This document shows, one piece after another, positions 15,538 through 20,684 of a stretch of DNA of 20,684 nt (position 1 is the stretch's first letter; each line of letters begins with the position of its first letter). This DNA is from Chloroflexota bacterium. Its GTDB lineage: Bacteria > Chloroflexota > Anaerolineae > Anaerolineales > UBA11858. Location: contig DOTA01000541.1 in assembly GCA_003513015.1 (NCBI GenBank), positions 3,400 to 24,083 on the forward strand. Reading direction: 5' to 3'. Under the pieces are notes generated by a model, which had not been told where the DNA came from, did no database searches, and was given only the letters and a program-made list of their open reading frames with translations. The translations under genes were made by a program, and so were the position numbers.

Positions 15538-17784
15538 ATGACTCTTGAACGCGGCGCACTGCTCTATAATCGTTATCGCATCCTCGAAATCTTAGGTCAA
15601 GGTGGGATGGGTTCCATCTATCGCGCGGTAGATGATAATTTAGGTGTGGAAGTGGCGGTAAAGGAGAATCTCTTCACAACTGAAGAATATGCTCGTCAAT
15701 TCCGCCGTGAAGCGGTTATTCTGGCCAGCCTGAAGCATCCCAATTTGCCGCGCGTTTCTGATCACTTTGTTATTGAAGGTCAGGGGCAGTATTTGGTGAT
15801 GGATTATATCGAGGGGGAAGATTTACGTGAGCGCATGGATAATGTGCCGGTGGTCGCCGAAGCCGAAGCCATTGTGGTCGGTGTCGCGATTTGTGATGCC
15901 ATGAATTATATGCACACCCAGCGCCCGCCTGTTTTGCATCGTGACATTAAACCCGGAAATGTGCGCATCTCCCCGAATGGACATATCTTTTTAGTTGATT
16001 TTGGCTTGGCAAAGATCGTTCAAGGTGGGCAACAAACCGCCACCGGCGCACGTGCTATGACCCCTGGCTACTCTCCACCTGAACAATATGGGGCTGCCCG
16101 CACAGATCAACGCTCGGATGTCTTTTCCCTCGGAGCCACTTTATATGCAGCCGTAACCGGAACCATCCCCGAAGATAGCCTGGCACGCACCATGGAACAG
16201 ACGGAACTGACCCCGGTGCGTAAACGTAACCCCAAAGTTTCGCGGCGTTTGGCCAGTGCTATCGAAAAAGCCTTGTCGGTTCATCCCGATGATCGTTTTC
16301 AATCCGCTGAAGAATTTAAACAAGCACTGCTCAGCGCGCGCGGGGTTACACTTCGCCGTTTTGCTGAACAAGGCACCTTACCACCGGCCTCGCTGGATGA
16401 AAACGATCCGCTTTTTGATGATACCTCCCCGTTTGTAGATCAGCGGCAAGTGATTTCCCCTGCCCAAAAGTCTGCTTCATTGCCACTGCCGGTCAGCACA
16501 CCTCTAACCCCTGATGATTCCTACCCCGAATTAGATTTATCTTCACCCAAAAAACGCTCGCGCCGCAAACGAGGTAAAGGTTGTTTGGTAGCATTGTTAC
16601 TCTTGGTTACAGTTTTGGTAATCGGGGGGGTCACCCTGATACGATTTGATCCCGAACTCACGAATCGCGTGATGGGTATGATGCCACAAATTGCTGCCGT
16701 GTTCCAAACCCCAACAGTTGCACAACCCCCAGCACCCACCTATACTGCAATGGTCATGGTGGAGACAGCAACTGTCGAAGAGGAAGATATTGCCACAGCC
16801 ACACTCGAAGTGATTGCACCAGAAGCGCCAACTGCCACCTCTGAACCCACAGAAACGGCTACCCCAACGCTTGAACCGACAATTACGCCAACGTCTGAAC
16901 CCACCCTCACGCCTTCCATCACTCCCCAAGGTGGAGGCTACGGGCAGATTGCATTCGCTTCTGATCGGACAGAAATCCCCCAAATCTGGATTGTTAATGG
17001 TGATGGTAGCGAACTGCGACAGGTTACCAACACGCAGCAAGGAGCCTGCCAGCCCAGCTGGTCACCCGATGGCAACCAAATTGTTTTTATTTCACCTTGC
17101 GACACCCATCGAGAAGTTTATCCCGGTTCAAGCCTGTTTATCATTAATACTGATGGCACTGGCTTGATGCCCTTGCCCACCATTGGTGGTGGTGATTTTG
17201 ATCCAGATTGGTCGCCAGATGGCAAGAAAATTGTTTTTACATCCATGCGTGAGCGCGGCGTGCCTCAGATTTACATCATGAATCTTGAGGATCGTTCAGT
17301 TACCCGTATCAGTAACGGTGAAAAATGGGATTTTCAACCTTCCTGGTCTGCTGATGGTGAACAAATTAGTTTTATTTCAACCCGAAATGGTCCCTATCAG
17401 ATCTGGTATATGAATGCCGATGGCTCATCCGCCTTACGTTTTTCTAGTAGCGGGAATAAATGGAATATGTACCCAGTTTGGTCGCCGGATAAACAATTGA
17501 TTGTCTTTACCCAGAGTGAGACTGAGAAAGGCGTGCCCCGCTTGTATGCGGTTCGCTACCCGGATGGTGCTTCTTCTGAATTTCGAGTTTATCCTTTTGC
17601 AGGCAATATCCCAATGCGTAAAGCCAATTTCTCTCCCGACGGCTTCTGGCTGGTTTTGGAAAGTTGGCCAGATGGGGTTAACCATGATATTTACATTATG
17701 ACTCCCAATGGTGCGGAACGCTCCCAACTGACAGCGGATCCAGCGTTGGATTTTGACCCCGATTGGCGGCCCATTTTGCCCTGA
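15538..17784 (+). CDS. Transmembrane Ser/Thr protein kinase with C-terminal TolB-like beta-propeller
   Basis: This 748-residue Hanks-type receptor kinase looks catalytically complete. It has the glycine loop GQGGMGSIY (20-28), ATP-binding Lys42 in VAVKEN, the C-helix Glu in FRREA, HRDIKPGN (134-141), DFG (154-156) and a Thr-containing activation loop ending in SPPEQYG. A basic juxtamembrane stretch (338-348) precedes one transmembrane helix (about 349-368). Next is a Thr/Pro/Glu-rich stalk (about 391-465), then a propeller (468-748) with six 'W/F-SPDG'-type motifs at about 505, 555, 600, 645, 695 and 740. The spacing of 45-50 residues fits six TolB/PD40 blades. The kinase is thus cytoplasmic and the propeller extracytoplasmic, presumably as sensor or anchor. 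It lies 27 bp after the GRAM/zinc-ribbon gene. A strong promoter for the next gene begins 12 bp after its stop. Confidence 0.95.
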   Translation: MTLERGALLYNRYRILEILGQGGMGSIYRAVDDNLGVEVAVKENLFTTEEYARQFRREAVILASLKHPNLPRVSDHFVIEGQGQYLVMDYIEGEDLRERMDNVPVVAEAEAIVVGVAICDAMNYMHTQRPPVLHRDIKPGNVRISPNGHIFLVDFGLAKIVQGGQQTATGARAMTPGYSPPEQYGAARTDQRSDVFSLGATLYAAVTGTIPEDSLARTMEQTELTPVRKRNPKVSRRLASAIEKALSVHPDDRFQSAEEFKQALLSARGVTLRRFAEQGTLPPASLDENDPLFDDTSPFVDQRQVISPAQKSASLPLPVSTPLTPDDSYPELDLSSPKKRSRRKRGKGCLVALLLLVTVLVIGGVTLIRFDPELTNRVMGMMPQIAAVFQTPTVAQPPAPTYTAMVMVETATVEEEDIATATLEVIAPEAPTATSEPTETATPTLEPTITPTSEPTLTPSITPQGGGYGQIAFASDRTEIPQIWIVNGDGSELRQVTNTQQGACQPSWSPDGNQIVFISPCDTHREVYPGSSLFIINTDGTGLMPLPTIGGGDFDPDWSPDGKKIVFTSMRERGVPQIYIMNLEDRSVTRISNGEKWDFQPSWSADGEQISFISTRNGPYQIWYMNADGSSALRFSSSGNKWNMYPVWSPDKQLIVFTQSETEKGVPRLYAVRYPDGASSEFRVYPFAGNIPMRKANFSPDGFWLVLESWPDGVNHDIYIMTPNGAERSQLTADPALDFDPDWRPILP

Positions 17785-17795
17785 ATGGCATCCTA

Positions 17796-17824
17796 TTGAC
17801 AAGGATTGCTGTGCCAGTTATGAT
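17796..17824 (+). promoter_or_regulatory. Near-consensus sigma70 promoter for the secreted repeat protein
   Basis: TTGACA (17796-17801), a 17-bp spacer and TATGAT (17819-17824) give a full-match -35 and a one-mismatch -10. Transcription would start near 17831, giving a leader of about 63 nt with AGGAG at 17881. It is the strongest promoter in the window by eye. Confidence 0.82.
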
Positions 17825-17893
17825 GTGCTCAAGCAATTTGGCGATTCGATTCGCCTGAGTGAAATCGTAGGTTTCGCGTTAGGAGATAAATTC

Positions 17894-18799
17894 ATGAAAA
17901 AAATAGTATTGATAATTCTGACACTGGTTTTGTTGCTCGGTAGTTTACCCTTGCAAAATGCCAGCGCAGCCACCACCATCACTAAATATGATTTTTCTGT
18001 CAAGAATAATGTTAACGATACAGTTGTAATCACCTTAACCAGTGAGGAACTAAATGATGATGGGGATAACATTATCTATACAGTACGGGTTCTGCGCTTC
18101 GATGAAATCACCAAAGAACTGCCCAAAGGTGATTACGGTTACGAGTACACGGTTTGTAATGCAACCTACATTGGCAAATTAAAATTAAAGGACGATGTAG
18201 CCTGGGAACTCTTGCCTTGTGGGATTGCGCCCACCAAAATGCGCTTCAACAGCCATCTGGCTGATAAAGTAACCGTAACCATGTACGGCCCGCTCGAAAT
18301 GCCAGAACCGGAAGAACAGGAATTCACCGTTGAATTGGGGGGCAATCGTATTGCCGATATTCTTTCTGGCACCTATATAATGAGTTACGAAGTCGCCTGT
18401 AGCACTGTTGCCGCAGATCCGCCCACCCTTTTTTCGGAGGAATTTAAGGTTGCCAAAAGCGGTACGACCCAAATAACCCTCCGCAGTTGTGAATGGTATG
18501 CCAGCCCTGCTCGAATCTACGCCAAACCTGTTCCGGTAAAATTCCAAATTGTCAATCATGCCTCCTTCCCTCTTATCTTGCAAATTGTAGGTCCTGAAGG
18601 AGCTTTGTTGAACATAAATCCTGGTGTAAACACTTTTACGCTAATCTATGGTACCTACAAATACGGGTATTTCCTCGATGGCGCTTACCACACCGGTTAT
18701 ATGATGGTCACGAAAAATGGCTTGGGGCAGTTAGTACTCAAACCCTCGCATATCTTCGAACTGCCTACCACAGGCTCGGAATCAGGTACCGGCGGCTAG
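17894..18799 (+). CDS. Secreted protein with three tandem repeat domains, unknown function
   Basis: This 301-residue exported protein is one I do not recognise. Residues 1-25 form a Sec signal peptide (MKK, long Leu/Ile core, cleavage after ASA). The rest reads as three related beta-rich units: about 31-109, 112-199 and 213-286. Each has an 'F.i.N......v.i' opening, a 'G.Y.y.y' hairpin (GDYGYEYTVC, GTYIMSYEVAC, GTYKYGYFLDG) and a closing 'l.L..C' strand. Units 1 and 2 each carry a Cys pair at equivalent places (C88/C109, C169/C199), suggesting disulfides; unit 3 lacks both. The tail is Gly/Ser/Thr-rich. The frame is open to 17753, but the ATG at 17894 has AGGAG 8 nt upstream and starts the signal peptide. 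It is monocistronic, with its own promoter and terminator. Confidence 0.85.
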   Translation: MKKIVLIILTLVLLLGSLPLQNASAATTITKYDFSVKNNVNDTVVITLTSEELNDDGDNIIYTVRVLRFDEITKELPKGDYGYEYTVCNATYIGKLKLKDDVAWELLPCGIAPTKMRFNSHLADKVTVTMYGPLEMPEPEEQEFTVELGGNRIADILSGTYIMSYEVACSTVAADPPTLFSEEFKVAKSGTTQITLRSCEWYASPARIYAKPVPVKFQIVNHASFPLILQIVGPEGALLNINPGVNTFTLIYGTYKYGYFLDGAYHTGYMMVTKNGLGQLVLKPSHIFELPTTGSESGTGG

Positions 18800-18828
18800 T
18801 CTCCATCCACTGTTTACCAAGAACCATT

Positions 18829-18866
18829 ACGCCCATTGGAGTTGTCCAATGGGCGTTTGATTTGTC
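18829..18866 (+). terminator. Rho-independent terminator after the secreted protein gene
   Basis: ACGCCCATTGGA (18829-18840) pairs perfectly over 12 bp with TCCAATGGGCGT (18845-18856) around a GTTG loop, followed by TTTGATTTGT. It lies 30 bp after the stop codon and ends where the first operator palindrome begins. Confidence 0.88.
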
Positions 18867-18872
18867 TGACAA
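18862..18872 (+). promoter_or_regulatory. Operator half 1, TTGTCTGACAA palindrome
   Basis: This is an 11-bp palindrome abutting the upstream edge of the -35 hexamer. It fits the T-N-G-T-N3-A-C-N-A pattern of operators bound by FadR/FCD-type GntR repressors. A twin lies 45 bp downstream (centre to centre), and the flanks extend the two into a 15-bp inverted repeat. Confidence 0.65.
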
Positions 18873-18901
18873 TTGACATTTCTCGATAGATTTGCTAAAC
18901 T
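18873..18901 (+). promoter_or_regulatory. Sigma70-like promoter of the purine deaminase operon
   Basis: TTGACA (18873-18878), a 17-bp spacer and TAAACT (18896-18901). The predicted start near 18908 falls inside the second operator palindrome. The leader would be about 70 nt. Confidence 0.7.
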
Positions 18902-18906
18902 ATCAA

Positions 18907-18917
18907 TTGTCAGACAA
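18907..18917 (+). promoter_or_regulatory. Operator half 2, TTGTCAGACAA palindrome
   Basis: This is the twin of the palindrome at 18862, differing only in the central base. It covers the predicted transcription start. Binding at both sites would occlude the -35 and the start site, a classic repression layout. No GntR-type gene is in the window. Confidence 0.65.
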
Positions 18918-18976
18918 CTTTGCCGACAGGCACTTTCCCTCCTCCTGATCACCCAACGATATAACTCCCAAACCAA

Positions 18977-20362
18977 ATGACCACGCTCCTCATTCGCAAT
19001 CTACACACCCTTGTCACCATGGATGACCACCACCGTGAAATCGCGGGCGGTGGTCTTTTTATTCGCGATGGCTTCATCGAGCAAGTTGGCCCCACCGCCG
19101 AACTCCCCACCTGTGCCGATGAAATCCTCGATCTCAGCGGCCACATCCTGCTGCCGGGTCTGGTCAACACGCACCACCACTTCTACCAAACCCTCACCCG
19201 CGTCGTTCCCGCCGCTCAAGATGCCAACCTCTTCAACTGGCTCAAAACCCTTTACCCCATCTGGGCACGCATGAACGCCGATCACATCCGCGTTTCCACC
19301 CAAACCGCCCTCTCCGAACTAGCCCTTTCGGGATGCACCACCGCCTCTGATCACCTCTATCTTTTCCCCAATGGATCAAAGTTGGATGATGAGATTCACG
19401 CTGCCCGCGCAATGGGATTGCGCTTGCACGCCTCGCGCGGCTCCATGAGCCTGGGCGAATCAGACGGGGGCCTGCCGCCTGATTCCGTTGTGGAGAGCGA
19501 ATCAACCATCCTGAAAGAATCCCAGCGCCTCATTGAGCAATATCACGATCCCAACCCGGGATCGTTCACCCAAATCGTGCTGGCCCCTTGCTCCCCCTTT
19601 AGCGTCACCGGTGAACTGATGAAGCAATCCGCGGCACTGGCGCGTGAATATGGCGTGCATCTGCACACCCACCTCGCCGAAACCGAAGATGAAGAATCCT
19701 TCTGCCAGCAAAAATTCGGCTACCGCCCCGTGGGTTATATGGAATCCCTCGATTGGATCGGCAGTGACGTTTGGTTTGCCCATGCGGTTTACGTCAACGC
19801 TGCCGAAGTGCAGCAATTTGCCCATACCGGCTGCGGCGTAGCCCACTGTCCATCTTCCAATATGCGCCTGGCCTCCGGAATTGCCCCCATCCGCGAATAT
19901 GTGGCTGCCGGAGTCAACGTGGGTCTCGGCGTGGATGGCTCCGCCAGCAACGATGGCTCGCACCTGCTCGGGGAAGCGCGTCAAGCCATGCTTCTGGCGC
20001 GCGTCCGCGAGGGGATTACAGGCTATTCGCTCTCCAATGATCCCAACCGCAAACTCATGACCGCCCGCCAAGCCCTCTGGCTAGGAACCCGCGGCGGCGC
20101 GGCCGTTTTAGGCCGCAACGATATTGGCTCTCTTGAACCGGGTAAATGCGCCGACTTTTTTACCATTGACCTCAACCGCCTCGATTATGCCGGTGCCCTC
20201 CACGATCCGGTTTCTGCCCTGGTTTTTTGTGCTCCTGTCAAAGCCGATTACACCGTCGTGGGCGGCAAATTTGTCGTCAAAGAAGGCCATTTGGTTAATT
20301 TGGAGGTTGGTAAATTAATTGAAGAGCATAACCGCCTGGCATTGCAATTACTAGAAGCATAA
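18977..20362 (+). CDS. Amidohydrolase, probable 8-oxoguanine deaminase
   Basis: This 461-residue zinc-dependent hydrolase belongs to the TRZ/ATZ (subtype III) amidohydrolases. Metal and catalytic residues are visible: H66/H68 in NTHHHFYQ, H232 and E235 in LHTHLAET, H269 in FAHAVY and D320 in GVDGSASND. The HHHFYQTLTRVVPAAQD stretch, followed by NLFNWLKTLYPIW, resembles enzymes that deaminate 8-oxoguanine to uric acid; hydroxyatrazine/chlorohydrolase relatives are the alternative. No Shine-Dalgarno precedes the ATG. A TATAAC (18960-18965), 11 nt upstream, could support a second, near-leaderless transcript. A promoter bracketed by two operator palindromes lies upstream and an adenine deaminase follows, supporting a role in purine breakdown or salvage. 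Confidence 0.87.
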   Translation: MTTLLIRNLHTLVTMDDHHREIAGGGLFIRDGFIEQVGPTAELPTCADEILDLSGHILLPGLVNTHHHFYQTLTRVVPAAQDANLFNWLKTLYPIWARMNADHIRVSTQTALSELALSGCTTASDHLYLFPNGSKLDDEIHAARAMGLRLHASRGSMSLGESDGGLPPDSVVESESTILKESQRLIEQYHDPNPGSFTQIVLAPCSPFSVTGELMKQSAALAREYGVHLHTHLAETEDEESFCQQKFGYRPVGYMESLDWIGSDVWFAHAVYVNAAEVQQFAHTGCGVAHCPSSNMRLASGIAPIREYVAAGVNVGLGVDGSASNDGSHLLGEARQAMLLARVREGITGYSLSNDPNRKLMTARQALWLGTRGGAAVLGRNDIGSLEPGKCADFFTIDLNRLDYAGALHDPVSALVFCAPVKADYTVVGGKFVVKEGHLVNLEVGKLIEEHNRLALQLLEA

Positions 20363-20367
20363 TACGC

Positions 20368-20400
20368 TTCAGCATACAGAGCCTGTCGAAGTATGCTGAA
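20368..20400. repeat. Inverted repeat between the two deaminase genes
   Basis: TTCAGCATAC (20368-20377) and GTATGCTGAA (20391-20400) form a 10-bp stem with a 13-nt loop containing GAGCCTGTCGAA. There is no T-run, so it is not an obvious terminator. The loop resembles a short dispersed palindromic element found in many environmental bacterial genomes. This is from memory and not verifiable here. Confidence 0.55.
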
Positions 20401-20427
20401 ACTTGCTGAATCACGGAAGGCTGATTA

Positions 20428-20684
20428 ATGACAGCAAAATCAATCTCTAAACGCACTCGCAAACTCGTGGATGTGGCCATGGGCCGCGCCGATGCCGATT
20501 TGGTCATCACCAACGGTCAGTGGGTTTGCGTGCAATCGGGTGAAATCATCCCCCATACCGACATTGCCATCGTGGATGGGCGCATCGCCTACGTGGGTGA
20601 ATCTGCGATCCATGCGATTGGCGATGACACAGAAATCATTGATGCCGAGGGGCAGTATCTCGTCCCCGGTTTATTGGATGCCCA
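20428..20684 (+). CDS. ade: Adenine deaminase, N-terminal fragment
   Basis: The first 85 codons are present; the window edge cuts the gene. The sequence has MGRADADLVITNGQWV, SGEIIPHTDIAIVDGRIAYVG and ends at EGQYLVPGLLDAH, just at the first metal-binding motif. The 'R.adlvi.ng..v.v.sGei...diai..grIa.vG' pattern is typical of Ade-type adenine deaminases, which convert adenine to hypoxanthine. GGAAGG lies 7 nt before the ATG. It follows the 8-oxoguanine-deaminase-like gene by 65 bp and is probably co-transcribed. Confidence 0.85.
   Translation, partial: MTAKSISKRTRKLVDVAMGRADADLVITNGQWVCVQSGEIIPHTDIAIVDGRIAYVGESAIHAIGDDTEIIDAEGQYLVPGLLDA

Noticed and set aside
17753-17893. Upstream part of the open frame of the secreted protein
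   Set aside because: It overlaps the kinase end and a near-consensus promoter, and would bury the signal peptide. The ATG at 17894 has AGGAG.
18862-18917. The 15-bp inverted repeat as a transposon end or attachment site
   Set aside because: It contains a promoter with exact spacing and two internal palindromes. There is no transposase, integrase or target duplication, so an operator pair explains it better.
19502-20071. 189-codon minus-strand frame opposite the 8-oxoguanine-deaminase-like gene
   Set aside because: The plus-strand gene has complete metal-site motifs through this region. The antisense product has no recognisable features.

Overview
The window looks like a chromosomal segment of a Chloroflexota bacterium, most likely Anaerolineae-like. 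This is an inference from moderate GC, a lipoprotein LivJ-type receptor with an early Cys pair, a receptor kinase ending in a TolB-like propeller, AGGAGG-type ribosome binding sites mixed with possible leaderless starts, and sigma70-like promoters. No rRNA, tRNA, CRISPR array, transposase or phage gene was seen. Both edges cut through amidohydrolase genes.

Left part (1-10019, all minus strand). Read in transcription order this holds a lone cyclic-nucleotide-binding domain protein, then a complete Liv-type amino-acid ABC importer (lipoprotein receptor, LivH, LivM, LivG, LivF). Downstream are an ornithine cyclodeaminase/mu-crystallin family reductase, a FAD-dependent amino-acid oxidase-like enzyme, a CinA-like protein with a degraded deamidase site, and the start of an amidohydrolase. 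A good promoter (TTGACC-17-TAGAAT) with a leader of about 175 nt drives the importer. A strong hairpin separates receptor from permease genes. A Rho-independent terminator separates livF from the catabolic genes, and an extended -10 sits in its loop. The layout suggests uptake plus oxidation/reduction of an amino or imino acid; the substrate cannot be read from the sequence.

Middle (10091-17784, plus strand). This holds a six-TM membrane protein of unknown function, gyrB, a 795-residue protein built from two copies of a coiled-coil plus GRAM/PH-like unit ending in a zinc ribbon, and a transmembrane Ser/Thr kinase with an extracytoplasmic six-bladed propeller. The last two genes are 27 bp apart with no terminator between them. 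They are the best candidate here for an undescribed signalling module.

Right part (17796-20684, plus strand). A secreted protein made of three repeats is expressed from a near-consensus promoter (TTGACA-17-TATGAT) and closed by a clear terminator. Next is a promoter bracketed by two 11-bp palindromes (TTGTCWGACAA), which drives an 8-oxoguanine-deaminase-like amidohydrolase and an adenine deaminase (cut by the window edge). This is a purine-salvage/catabolism operon that appears to be under a GntR-type repressor not encoded in the window.
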